A stretch of 64,000 nucleotides of DNA, taken from positions 942,580 to 1,006,579 of the forward strand of contig JAQFVV010006215.1 in NCBI GenBank assembly GCA_028023455.1, in the 5' to 3' direction. This document shows, piece by piece, positions 49,806 to 60,117 of this stretch (position 1 is its first letter; each line of letters starts with the position of its first letter). Both the position numbers and the translations under genes were made by a program. Source of the stretch: Epiperipatus broadwayi. Taxonomy: Eukaryota; Onychophora; Udeonychophora; Euonychophora; Peripatidae. Below the pieces are notes generated by a model. It had not been told where the DNA came from. It saw only the letters and a program-made list of their open reading frames with translations, and made no database searches.

Positions 49806-49885
49806 AAACATTCAGTACATATATTAGATGATAGAAATAGTCCAATATAAAACACAACTAGAACACCATCAACACAAACCTTCAA
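49806..49885 (+). mobile_element. S2 SINE 3' terminus, inverted relative to 47.8 kb
   Basis: ACATTCAGTACATATATTAG, then ATGATAGAAATAGTCCAATAT, and CCATCAACACAAACCTTCAAG. It is the reverse complement of the outer end of the 47.76-kb copy (TGGGCTATTTCCATCATCTG...TGTACTGAATGT). With that copy it makes an S2 inverted pair that LINE C splits. Confidence 0.7.
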
Positions 49886-49889
49886 GAAA

Positions 49890-51435
49890 ACATTATTTAG
49901 ATAATGTTTTGCAATGATTTTGTTTATTTCAAACATGAATAATATCTTATTCATTTTGTTAAAAATAATGCCCTCTCACCTTCAAATAGCCTTCATTTTC
50001 ATCTAGAATATATTCTGAATGAAATATTTGTTTTTACAAACAGTTTCTACTTCTTTAAATTTTAAATCTACAATTCTTAGTATTTTTTATCAAGTTTGTA
50101 GATTGCTTTTTTTTTTTTTTTGGAATGATATATTTTATTCTATGTATCTACTACTTTGGAAGTGATTCATTCTATTATTCAATATTTAATTTATAGTTAT
50201 CATCTATTTTATAATACTATTGATAACTATTTCTTACTTAAATTAATCTTCTGATTGATCTTTAAAAAAAAAAATTATTTGCATAAAAATTGATTTCAGT
50301 TTACATAAAAAATATATAGATTTAAAAAACATATGAAAAATTAAAAAACCTTCATTTGAAATTAATTAAATCATGTGCTTAAAAATTGTTAAAAAATATC
50401 CATACATAATTGATATTATGTTGAAAATTAAAATTTAACACATTTTTTTTTATCTTTGAGTATCTATGTGTCAGAGATCTCTTTGTGACACCTAGAATTT
50501 GAATTATGCTCATATCTTCATCTATAGTTATATACTTTAATTGCTTTGTTATTCTGAAAAAAATAGTTTTGTTTTAGATTCTATTCTACTGTACTGTTAT
50601 AGATTTGAATTCAAAAATAAAATAAGATTGATAAAAATGATTACAGAAAAATGCTTTAAAAATGACAAGATGAAAAATTAATCGATTAATATTGACTGAA
50701 TACAATCGTGACATACCAGTAGATGATCAATAAACTAAGAAATTTCTTGGCAGGATTGCAGGAAGTAAAAAACTTCTACGTAAAAGAGGACTTATTTAAG
50801 ATATGGTAAGTTCAACAAATATGCTAAATTATTATAGAGGAGGAAAGAATTTGCTATGTTCATTGCAAATAAGTATGAATGGGTTTTTGATATATAGTAT
50901 ATTTTAATTGACTGATACTAATGATAAATGTAACAATTGTAGAATAAATTATAATTTATTTTTTTACTTTTCCATGTGTAAATAAAATCTTTTTACAGTC
51001 TTCCATCTACTGTGTATGTTGTTGGAAAATGTATCACTTTCAGATTCAGTTTTTTCAAATTAATAAAAATACACATTTTAAAACTCATATCTATGTTGAA
51101 CTGCTTTCCATTTTATAATGATTTTGTATAAGAAGGAACTATATCCTTCATTTTATATTTTATTATCCTTTTTATTGTTACCTCGTCTTCTTCTATTAAT
51201 TTATTTTCATATCTTATTGCTAATATTTACACTGGTTAGCAATGTATTTTCCAATCATTTATTTCATAATATTTTAATATTAATATGCATACTTAGCTGC
51301 AGCAACATGGGATGTTATGTGAATAGTTAATCACATGTCTCATTAGCATAACATTATTCCCAACTATGCAGGAGAAAGTTTAATCTTAAGTCAATCTTGT
51401 GTGTGCTGAAAATTGTATAAAGATTCAGATCATTA
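49890..51435. other. AT-rich non-genic DNA
   Basis: T- and A-runs; nothing recognised. The frame 51,118-51,330 is Leu/Ile-rich and not called. Confidence 0.5.
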
Positions 51436-51439
51436 TTCA

Positions 51440-51850
51440 GGTTATTACTAGAAGTCGTTATCAACTTGTTGGCACATAATTATGTTCTGAGTGTGAACAC
51501 CAGTTTCTGGATTGACAAAGTTGTATTTATAGTTGATATGAAAATGTTCGTATCTGGTAGATCGTAGTTCCTCAGTTTTATATGCGTTTCAGCAGTCTGA
51601 ATAAATTGATGAGCTCTCTTCCACATTTTGTTTGATCACTTCCATCAAAGTTGTCATTGTTCTATCCTCAATTGCCATGATGAAACAGTCAATAGTCTCC
51701 CTGCAGAAACCCCCAAACATCCAATGTTCTAGCAGTATTCATCTAGCTTGATTTTTTTTTGCTTGCCAAAAAGACTCTTGTCTATTTCAACAGCTTTGTT
51801 ATAACCTCCAATGACATCTGGGCAGTAATGAGATGCATAATAATCAGAAA
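51440..51850 (-). pseudogene. ISXO2/Merlin-like DDE transposase remnant
   Basis: Read on the minus strand: VIGGYNKAVEIDKSLFGKQ (51,819 to about 51,765), then after a frame change HWMFGGFCRETIDC, MAIEDRTMTTLM and IYSDC. A TGA follows where the family has Trp, then NAYKTEEL, FHINYKYNFVNPETG and VHTQNI. These follow, in order and spacing, the ISXO2-like domain of IS1595/IS1016-type transposases, which in animals are the Merlin DNA transposons. The first catalytic Asp (EID) and second (SDC) are visible. The third residue, a Glu just after HT.NI, is lost. A frameshift at a T9 tract, the internal TGA and the stop near 51,449 show it is dead. No terminal repeats or 8-9 bp duplication could be fixed. 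Confidence 0.75.
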
Positions 51851-51854
51851 ATGA

Positions 51855-53580
51855 TCAAAATTTGGCAACTATAAAATCTATCAGTGAAGTTTATCAGAAG
51901 TTCCCATGTACACATTATTTGACGAGATCACAAGATTAGAAAGTTAGCAGTGGAACGATATATATGTGAAATGTCACATTAGATCTAATGCATAAATACA
52001 AAATGCCACAAAATCATTTTGGTATCAGTTATTGAAAATCTCATTATAAGGAAAATATAATCATGGCTACTATGCTGGATATGAAATCTCCTGCATAGTG
52101 GTATAAGCTATATCATATTAAAATTACACTTCCTGTTTAATAGTCAATGTATCAACACTTAGTATATCAAGGCTCACCTATTCAGATCAGATTAATAGCT
52201 AGAAATTCATTAAGTACCCAATACTTAATGTTTAACTGGGTTGTATCTAGAAGTGCCCCCAAAATATCCTGAAAATTTTCCAAGGGTGACCTCAGTTCAT
52301 ACTATAAACATACACTGTGAACATAGTATTCAGATGTAGTATTATAATGCTGGGATGGGGGCTTGACAAAATTTTAATGCATATTCAAATTTATATATAT
52401 ATATGTAAAATAGAAATTTACTTATGTTTAATATTTTTTTGAGTCAACATTAAATTCAAAACAATTTTTTTTAAAAATATTATTTCAGTTTACTCCACTT
52501 AAATTTCTCTGGCCAGAAATACAAGTTAACAATTTATTAACTAGTTATTTATTTATTAGAAAACAGTAATAACAATTACCGCTATTTAGTTCCTCTGTTT
52601 ATATGTCATGCAAAGCCTTCGAGCAATTTTATTGTTAAGTTTTGTTAAGAGGAAAATTTATATTCACACCTTTTTTTATTTAAAATAATGTCTACACTTT
52701 AAATCTATTCAATCTACTTCACTTCAAAAATACTACATCAAACATAGATTATATTTGTCAGAAAGAAATAAACATTTTTTTTGTTAAACAAAAAACAAGA
52801 AGTTATGTTTGAAATATTTCAATAATAAAAAAACAAAATAAAACTAAACAATGTAATTGTAAAGTATATAATGAATGAAAATATAATTAACACAAAATAT
52901 TGTTTCTTGGCATCTATGCCTCTTACCCGATTTCGAATTCGGGCTAAATGAAACTTATAAATGCTGTCCATGTCTCAAAAAAATTTGGAACCCTATGCCA
53001 ACCCATTTGTCCATTTAGTTATTATTCACTAAATAAATATGGCATATGCATAATCTGGATAAATTAAATGTGTTAGTACTGCGATGTCATCTCCACAATT
53101 GTTGGAGGAGGAGAGGGAGTGTAGAGAGAATAGCATACTTCTACAGGTGTGGTGACCATAGTTTACCTTTTTGCAAGTTATTTAGTTATAAATGCTTCAA
53201 AACAGTATTTATCCCATTGCAGGATGCAGGTTTCTCCAAACAATCCAGCAGCTTCAAACCATAGCTTCTCTTCTTTACACCATACCAAGAATCTCCCTTA
53301 TTTCATTCATATTATCTCACACATTCATACAGCTCTCCTAGTTACAATGATTTTATATTATATTTAAATTGTTTTAGATAAGTTTTATTCTAAGCTATGA
53401 ACCTAAAATGGATTACCTTTAAAGATATGTATTTCAGCATAATTATATGAACATATGATAAAATCAATTAATTATATTGATTATAAGATACTCCACTATA
53501 CTAAATTAAACACAAATTAATCTCTACAGTTACATTTTAAAATATTTTCAATGAAGGATGAAACTTTCAGTTAAATTAAT
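51855..53580. other. Non-genic DNA
   Basis: 51,855-52,350 is less AT-rich and may hold more of the Merlin-like element, but I could not trace its N-terminal region. The two overlapping frames at 53,046-53,367 show no domain. Confidence 0.4.
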
Positions 53581-53589
53581 GAAGAATGG

Positions 53590-53995
53590 AAATTTTTACT
53601 ATAGAAAAGAAATAAGATAAATTGTTCACAGAATTATGTACCAAATGTCTAAATTCTGCACATATTCCAGAAGATTGGAATAATGCAGTATGAATAGATA
53701 TTTAAAAAATATAAAAAGGAAGATATTAAAAAATTTCTGATCTATCAATCTTTTGTATATTCTATAGGAGATAAGATTATTGCAAGTTGTCTACCGAAAG
53801 CTTTGGCTCAAACCAACCAAAAAAAAAAAAACAAAAAAAACAAACTCAATTCAAAACTGGTTGTAGTATAATAGATCACATGCAGACATCAAGAGATGTA
53901 GAAAAAACTGGGAGCAACATCACTAAAAATACTTGTTGAAATTATTGCATCCAAGTGGAAAATACAGAGACCATAGATCGTCTTCTAAATTTTTG
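53590..53995 (+). pseudogene. Reverse-transcriptase relic, RTE/CR1-like LINE
   Basis: Scattered but ordered RT N-terminal motifs on the plus strand. LCTKCLNSAHIPEDWNNAV (53,635-53,690) corresponds to the usual IP..W..A block. It is followed by stop-ridden remains of the K.KG block, then IIASCLPKALAQTNQ (53,775-53,820) matching the NR....L...Q block. After a poly-A slip come FKTGCSIIDHMQTSRD and VEKT (53,855-53,905), matching the GFR.G.STIDH block. This precedes the catalytic aspartates in such RTs, and I see no trace of them downstream. The pattern is the RTE/CR1-type, different from LINE A-C. Confidence 0.6.
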
Positions 53996-53999
53996 TAAA

Positions 54000-54745
54000 T
54001 GGATATATATATATTGTAAAAATTTAAGTTAGAAGTTAAATAGTTAGAAACGATTTTTAAAACATCCTTTTTATGGGGGGATAGGTGAGCAAATCTTCTG
54101 TAGAATGACTTGACTTTGAGTAATATAATTTTTAATTATTGAGTCTATATACAAGTACTGAAGTAATAAAATTGACTATGCTGATTTCTATGAATTTTGT
54201 TAATTTTAAAAAATAATTTATTTGTACCTTATATTAGATTCAATCATTTGGTGTACAAAAAAGTACTTTAATTAAATTTGCATAAGATACTCTTTAGTTA
54301 CTAATAGCATAATGTGTTGTTAATCCTTTTGTTAAAAGGAAAAGAAAAAAACAATTCTTTAAACTTAATGTACCTAAATATTTCAGAGCAAATCTAATAC
54401 AAGTTTATATGACTCAAAACAGATTTTTATGGATTTTATTTATGCATAAAAATTTTTTTCTTTAAAAATAATCATTAAATATTTATTCAATTAACATTTG
54501 TTTAAATTAATCTGTGAGAAACTGAGAAGCTTAATTTCATAGTTTCATGGATGCAGAAAATTATTAGCTAAAACAGCTGACTTACAGTTTATCTATACCT
54601 TTTCTAATCTCTTCTTTTTCATGCATTAGGAGATGTACAAGAGCATGTTCAGGATAAAATCCAAGTTCAGAATTGCAGAATCATTGTATATCAGTTGAAA
54701 TATTTTCATTAATAGTTTAAATGACACAGCTATCATGAACAATTC
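54000..54745. other. AT-rich non-genic DNA
   Basis: No feature recognised. Confidence 0.5.
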
Positions 54746-54750
54746 ATATG

Positions 54751-54973
54751 GACTCTTTTATTAAAACAGGCAAAACTTTCTATACGTATTGTCACTCAGT
54801 GCAAGCCAGGGTAATCAATGGATTCCAGAAGGCTTGTGCATAAAATCCCCAACTAGTACCTACTCATCCAATATCCCCAGACTAGTTTCTGGCTTGTGGC
54901 CTTTGCTTGTTTTAATAACAGTTATAAGCAAGCATAAGAAATGGTGATCATGTGATGTTTATAGACTCTTTTA
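54751..54973. mobile_element. Hairpin retroposon H with TSD, one arm lost
   Basis: TTAAAACAGGCAAAACTTTC...GTCACTCAGTGCAAGCC opens the element. CCAGACTAGTTTCTGGCTTG follows, but the distal arm is missing except for GTTTTAATAACAG. The tail AGCATAAGAAATGGTGATCATGTGAT follows. GACTCTTTTA is duplicated at 54,751-54,760 and 54,964-54,973. This copy shows that the tail and head are inherited together even when the hairpin has collapsed. Confidence 0.75.
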
Positions 54974-54979
54974 TCTTAG

Positions 54980-56380
54980 GTATCTTTTCTTGTAAATACA
55001 TTTATACATTCAAAAAGTATTAATCTATAATACATTATAAATATTAAATAAAAGTATATTTAAGAAAATTGTGTAGAGATCCAAAAATTCTAGCTACACC
55101 ACTGAACACTATAAAAAACATTATTGTATAGTCAATTGCAGACTACAATTTGAAAACTGAACATTCTAAAGTAGATTCATTAGTCAAATGGAAACATTCA
55201 GGTAAGATATTGTAATGAATGAATATTGAATATGCTACAAGTGAGTTTGATGAAAAAAATCAATACTTATTCTTTCACTAATAAATTATAGATAAAATGA
55301 AAAATGTTCATTACAGATTTGAAATATTAGAAATTTAGTAACCAAAGTGAAAGTATCATGTAACAAAAGTCATAGTAACATGGAATAATAAAGATACTTG
55401 AAGATGAAGGATGTGTTTGAAAGATATTTGTTTCCATAAAATAACTTGTAAGACATAGAGTGTTAGCAGAATCTAAAGATAATAACAAAAACAACAAGAT
55501 TGCAGAGAAATTTATTTCAACATTGTACTTGAGTTGCAAAATAAACAAGAGCTTAATAAATAAACCATTGGCCTTAAAAAATGTAATGTCATGGACATGA
55601 TGTAATCACTGAAAATGTTCTTCTTTATAGTAAAGAGAATTTAGCCAGTATTCAGAAATATAATCCATATTTTAATTAGACCATGCAGAAAATATTCTGA
55701 TTTAACTAGTAAAAAAGTTAACATGGATACAACATACAAAGTATATTCCAATAAAATAGTAACTAGTAATTGGCTTCTCTCCATGCTATCTGCTGCATCT
55801 ATTTCATGATCACTTAAAAGCACAATGTAAAATAATGGTAGCTTCTAAAAATTCTTTTTTATATGTTCCATATTGGGTAATAAACTCATTCTTAAACATT
55901 GAACATGTTAGTATGAAAAGAATTCATTGAATTACAAAATGATAAGGAAATAAATCCCAAAATTTATTTTTATTCTCAATCAAAATATTTGATTACAAAA
56001 GAAATGTCTAGTCTTGTCTTGTTTCATGGGTAATTATGGTTTGCATGATTTGGCACAGTTTATAGTGTGCCCCAACTTGGGACCAGGAGGTTTTTGGTGC
56101 TTGCCATTCTGGCGCTAGAACTTCTTATCTTCTGAGCAATGAAGCCATTAGCAATTATTTATTTTTTAGGAGTAATTATTAACATTTTTTCTAATATCAT
56201 ATATACTAAAACAATGTTTTATTGCCATTTCATCTTTTGTCAAGATAAAGATTTATAATAGCTTACGGATAATGAAAACTAATGAGAGACATTAACATGT
56301 CAATAACTCTCCATCCAAATCATCTGTCATATTAAATATGAATATTATTGCATTAACAACTACTTTTAACAATTTTATAA
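54980..56380. other. AT-rich non-genic DNA
   Basis: Short frames (55,327-55,548 and 55,641-55,823, minus) have no recognised domain. A slightly GC-richer patch at 56,035-56,150 (CCAACTTGGGACCAGGAGG) is unidentified. Confidence 0.45.
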
Positions 56381-56387
56381 TTCTATT

Positions 56388-56640
56388 TACACTTAAAAAC
56401 AATGAGGATTGCCAATTCCTCAACAAGCTTTGTGATAAATGCTTAGCCAAAGCCAGCATTTAAAATATCTCTGTCAGGAAACCCCCAAACCCCTGACCAT
56501 GGTTTCATGCTTTGTCACTCCTCAGAGAGGCACTAGGGTAGACTCTGGATAAGCATTTATTACAAAGCTTGTTGAGGAATTGGAACTCCTCATTGTTTAT
56601 AACTTACAAGCTTAAGATAATAGGATCATGTGATCTATTA
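56388..56640. mobile_element. Palindromic element related to H
   Basis: AACAATGAGGATTGCCAATTCCTCAACAAGCTTTGTGATAAATGCTTA (from 56,398) pairs with GATAAGCATTTATTACAAAGCTTGTTGAGGAATTGG...CTCATTGTTT (to 56,597). The loop is about 100 bp (CCCCAAACCCCTGACCATGG). It is followed by AGCTTAAGATAATAGGATCATGTGAT, a diverged form of the H tail. The arms differ from H, but CAACAAGCTTTG is shared with the 46.4-kb repeat. Confidence 0.7.
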
Positions 56641-57094
56641 CTCTTATTTTGACTATTTACACTTGACTTGTATGCTCTTTATATAAATACAAAATCTTAT
56701 TATACATTCATCCATTGTAAAGAAAATACCTCATGCATGTAATACCTATCCTAAATTGAATGGCAGAGTAGAATACAGGTTTTAATCTCTTACATAATTT
56801 TAAAATATGAATAAATTATTTTACTATCATTCTTTTCATCAATCACTTGTTAAAGCACTTTTATTTAATTTGTTAGAATGAAAGGAATGGTCATTCAGCT
56901 TTGAAGACAGTCAACTATATTATTAGTTTTAGACTAATAACAATCTGTTTATGCATATTAATCACGATATAATGCTTAATGAAATTATTGATAAATGTAT
57001 TACCTTTTCTAATAATTGTATTGTACTATTATTAATCTTGTCTTTATATAACATAAGATAAATCCTATAAAAAAGGCATATGAAATTTCTCTCA

Positions 57095-57182
57095 GAAGTT
57101 CATAATATCCGAGCCCCAGAATTAATCCTGGGACCTTCATATTCCAAGAAAGATGCTTTACTAACTGTGCCAAGGATGCAGA
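57095..57182 (-). mobile_element. tRNA-like fragment, S2-head-like
   Basis: Minus strand: GCATCCTTGGCACAGTTAGTAAAGCATC (A-box region), then GGTCCCAGGATTAATTCTGGGGCTC (T-arm-like but a poor B box). It resembles the S2 head and has no S2 body attached. It is too decayed to be a working tRNA gene. Confidence 0.5.
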
Positions 57183-57186
57183 TCTC

Positions 57187-57394
57187 TAAGCTATATTTAT
57201 TAAACCACTAAGCATCACATGATCAACATTCTTTATGCTTATACAAGCTGTTTACACAGAGGCTAAACTCTCTATACAGTAATGCCACTCAGTGCAAGCC
57301 AGAGTAAACCTTCTTGCATCCATTGATTACTCTGGGTTCCACTGAGTGGTGCTACTGTATGGAGAGTTTAACATCTGCATAAGCTATATTTATT
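57187..57394. mobile_element. Hairpin retroposon H, reverse orientation, 15-bp TSD
   Basis: Begins with the family tail in reverse (ATCACATGATCAACATTCTTTATGCTT). The palindrome follows: GGCTAAACTCTCTATACAGTAATGCCACTCAGTG pairs with CACTGAGTGGTGCTACTGTATGGAGAGTTTA. TAAGCTATATTTATT is duplicated at 57,187-57,201 and 57,380-57,394. The loop is only about 60 bp. Confidence 0.8.
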
Positions 57395-57399
57395 TACAT

Positions 57400-57985
57400 A
57401 GTTTTATTTAATCTCAATAAAGTTTAATAACTATTCTTTCGAGCAAACATATCTTTGAAAAAAAATTAGGCCTCAAATTGAATACAGTATTATTATTACA
57501 TTTGCCAAGTAATTTTATAAAAGAATACAAAAAAACTGATTATTCATAATGAGAAAATTAATTATCATCATTTTAAGAATTGAAATGTTTATTATTATTT
57601 TTCAAAAAGCCAAAACTAAGCAAACTTCTTTTAAATTATATTTTCTTATTTTAACATATTTGTTTTGCAAAAAAATTAAAAAATTAGTTAATTGAACTCT
57701 GTTACATGTCACATCAAATAGGCACACAGATTAATCTGTGCATACATATTATTACATAATACTTATAAACTTTGTTAAATTATATATAAGTAATTTGTGC
57801 ATATATATTTATATATGTTTTATGAAGTATATAATGTTTAAAATAAATGACTTCTGATTTTAGTTGAGCTTAATACACATTTTGGTGCTGAGAACCATAA
57901 TTATAGCTATCCTTGTTGAATCTGGAAATAGCTTTATAATCACTACCATGTAAAATACCCTGATTTAAATATTCCGGTGATTCGA
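57400..57985. other. AT-rich non-genic DNA
   Basis: No feature recognised. Confidence 0.5.
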
Positions 57986-57989
57986 TAGC

Positions 57990-58425
57990 TGGATGCTGTT
58001 TGCTTTTTTGTTAATGACATTTTGCGATATACCATGTCATTTGTATTTTTCATTTCCTGTTATTTCTTTTCTATCTAGATTAGTTTAATTTTTGTGGATC
58101 AAAAGAGTGTCCATGTTTCTTTTCATGATCTAAGAATACAGGCATATATGCTAAATCATCTTCGGCCCTTTTATATAAGTATTTATGCTGCTTTATTCTT
58201 GTTGTTATATTGGTTCGGAATTCACCATAGTATTTAGCAGTACATCCTACATGATTACATTGGACAGCAAACCCTACTTGTAGACATTCTTCTTTCTTGA
58301 TTTTATCTTTAGAGTTATTGATTAACTTATTTAGGTTAGTTGGTGTGCTAAGTCTATATTAACATATTGCATATTTTCTTATTTTTATTGCAATACTTAG
58401 AATATAAGACATTGTTATCCACAGT
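57990..58425 (-). pseudogene. GIY-YIG nuclease relic, left arm of an inverted pair
   Basis: Minus-strand reading from about 58,320: KKEECLQVGFAVQC, then CTAKYYGEFRTNI, TRIKQHKYLYKRAEDD, then FLDHEKKHGHSFDPQKLN and a stop near 58,085. YYG with the downstream R, H and GH blocks gives the GIY-YIG core. It is nearly continuous for about 75 codons, the best-kept of the three loci. The REA Glu block is not seen after the stop. It resembles the 16.9- and 32.9-kb relics and is assigned to a Penelope-like element by that domain. No reverse transcriptase is adjacent. Confidence 0.7.
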
Positions 58426-58494
58426 TTATTGTTATTTATGCAAAAATTTTAATTACCTTGTACAGAAATATCACACAAGTAAAGATAATAATAA

Positions 58495-59105
58495 ATGATG
58501 GGTAACAATGTCTTATATTTTAGGTATTACAACAAAAATAATGAAAATATGCAATCATATGTTTAATGTAGGCTTTAGACAACTAACTAACCTAAATAGA
58601 TAAACCAATATCTCTAGAGACAAAATTGAAAAAGAAGAATTTTCACAAATAGTATTTGCTGTCTAATGCAATGTTCTGGGATATACTGCTAAATCCCCCC
58701 TCCTCACTCTTTGTAGCACAATGTGTGTAAAATGGGGGGGAAAAAAAAAAAAAACACCTCAATTATTTACTTTTTAAAGAATCTCTCCCCAAAAAAAAAA
58801 TTTTTTTAAAAAAAAAAACCAAAAAAAAAAAAAAAACAATCCCCAAACAAATATATATTATGGTGAATCCCAAACCAATATAACAACAAGAATAAAGCAG
58901 CCTAAATACTTATATAATAGGACAAATAATGATTATGTCTGCATTCTTAGATCATGAAAATGAACATGGATACTGTTTTGATCCATACAGAGTTAAACTA
59001 ATCTGTATAAAATGAAATGACAAGAAAATAAAAGGGGCATAGTTTATCACAAACAACAATAATATCACTACAAAAGAGTTAGCAGCATCCAACTATCAAA
59101 TCATT
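58495..59105 (+). pseudogene. GIY-YIG nuclease relic, right arm of the inverted pair
   Basis: Reverse-complement copy of the left arm: GGGTAACAATGTCTTATATTTTAGG (58,500) mirrors CCTAGAATATAAGACATTG-like sequence at 58,393. AGAAGAATTTTCACAAATAG...GATATACTGCTAAATC (58,635-58,697) mirrors the nuclease start. An insertion of about 150 bp of homopolymer-rich DNA (G9, A14 and similar runs, 58,697-58,855) interrupts it. The rest (TATGGTGAATCCCAAACC ... GATCATGAAAATGAACATGG) continues. The frame is broken by a stop early in the arm (AV*CN) and by the insertion. Confidence 0.65.
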
Positions 59106-59109
59106 ATAC

Positions 59110-59970
59110 ACTTTGTAAAATATATATACATGCAATATTTATAATAGCTGTCATTTAATTGTAACATATTTTTTAATTCTTTGCATTAAAGTTTTAATGC
59201 TTTATTATTACAAATACATTTGAACTCATTCTGATTTCCACACAAAAGAATCTCACATTTATATTGCACAAAATGTAAAAAAAGAGAAGTGGAAAGATCT
59301 TGTATTGATAGAATAATTATTATTGACTCAAAACATTGAAAAGGAATAGTGATGGCATCCATTTGCATAATCTGAAAGTCATTACAGCACCAAATTGACC
59401 AGAAAACAGATGAATAGAAAGCAGTTAATTAATCAATGTATAAAGAATATTTCATTTTTGTTAGTAGGTATAACATGGCTAACAAAAACTAATAACTGTC
59501 ATGCAGTATAACATAAATACATCTGAGCTTGATAATATATTAGTGTTATAAAGATTTTCTCAAACATTCTAAAGAAATGTGATGTTGATTGTTTTCATTG
59601 GAAAGATATGAAAGATGGAATACATAGGAGAACTACAATTTCAGAAATAAAAGTTTTATGCAGAAAAATTGCAAAATGTCAAATAAACCTAATAATGGCC
59701 CAACGTTTCTTCTATATGTGGATGTATTTGTTGTTCACAAATTAGTTTTTATAGTCATTGCAAACTCTTTTCTAATTCCGTGTTGTTGTTTTTTTTTAAT
59801 GTGTATTTTTATCTTTTTTCCCTTAGAGTTGGAATGGGCATGGTTGATTATGAATGTCTGCTGTTGTTGTTGTGACCATGACTAAAATGTAAGTCATCAA
59901 ATTATATGATCACATCTAGTAATTTTTTTGCATGTGAGAAATTTCCACAGTGCCCTTAAAAGGTCATTGT
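59110..59970. other. AT-rich non-genic DNA
   Basis: Small frames (59,186-59,368 minus, 59,658-59,885 plus) show no domain. Nothing else recognised. Confidence 0.5.
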
Positions 59971-59976
59971 TGTGTT

Positions 59977-60113
59977 AATGTATATTTCAGCATGTCAAGC
60001 ATTGGTGGTCAAGAAGTCAGCGATAGCTGCTTTACAAGCAGTTGTCCCGGATTAGCGGGTTCGCTTCCCGGTTGATGCTATGACACATGGGAAAAAAAAT
60101 GTATATTTCAGCA
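59977..60113 (+). mobile_element. tRNA-only SINE with 16-bp TSD
   Basis: Body from TGTCAAGCATTGGTGG (59,993) through AGCTGCTTTACAAGCAGT (anticodon-like arm) and GCGGGTTCGCTTCCCGG (good T arm and B box), ending GATGCTATGACACATGGG with an A8 tail. It has 8 extra bases (GATTAGCG) before the T arm compared with the 24.84-kb copy. The A box is decayed (TGGTCAAGAAG). AATGTATATTTCAGCA is at 59,977-59,992 and 60,098-60,113. Confidence 0.85.
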
Positions 60114-60117
60114 ACAA

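Noticed and set aside
51118-51330. Leu/Ile-rich 70-codon frame as a small membrane protein
   Set aside because: Low-complexity translation of T-rich DNA without supporting context.
52925-52950. CCCGATTTCGAATTCGGG palindrome as a regulatory site
   Set aside because: A single short palindrome with no repeat, gene or promoter context.
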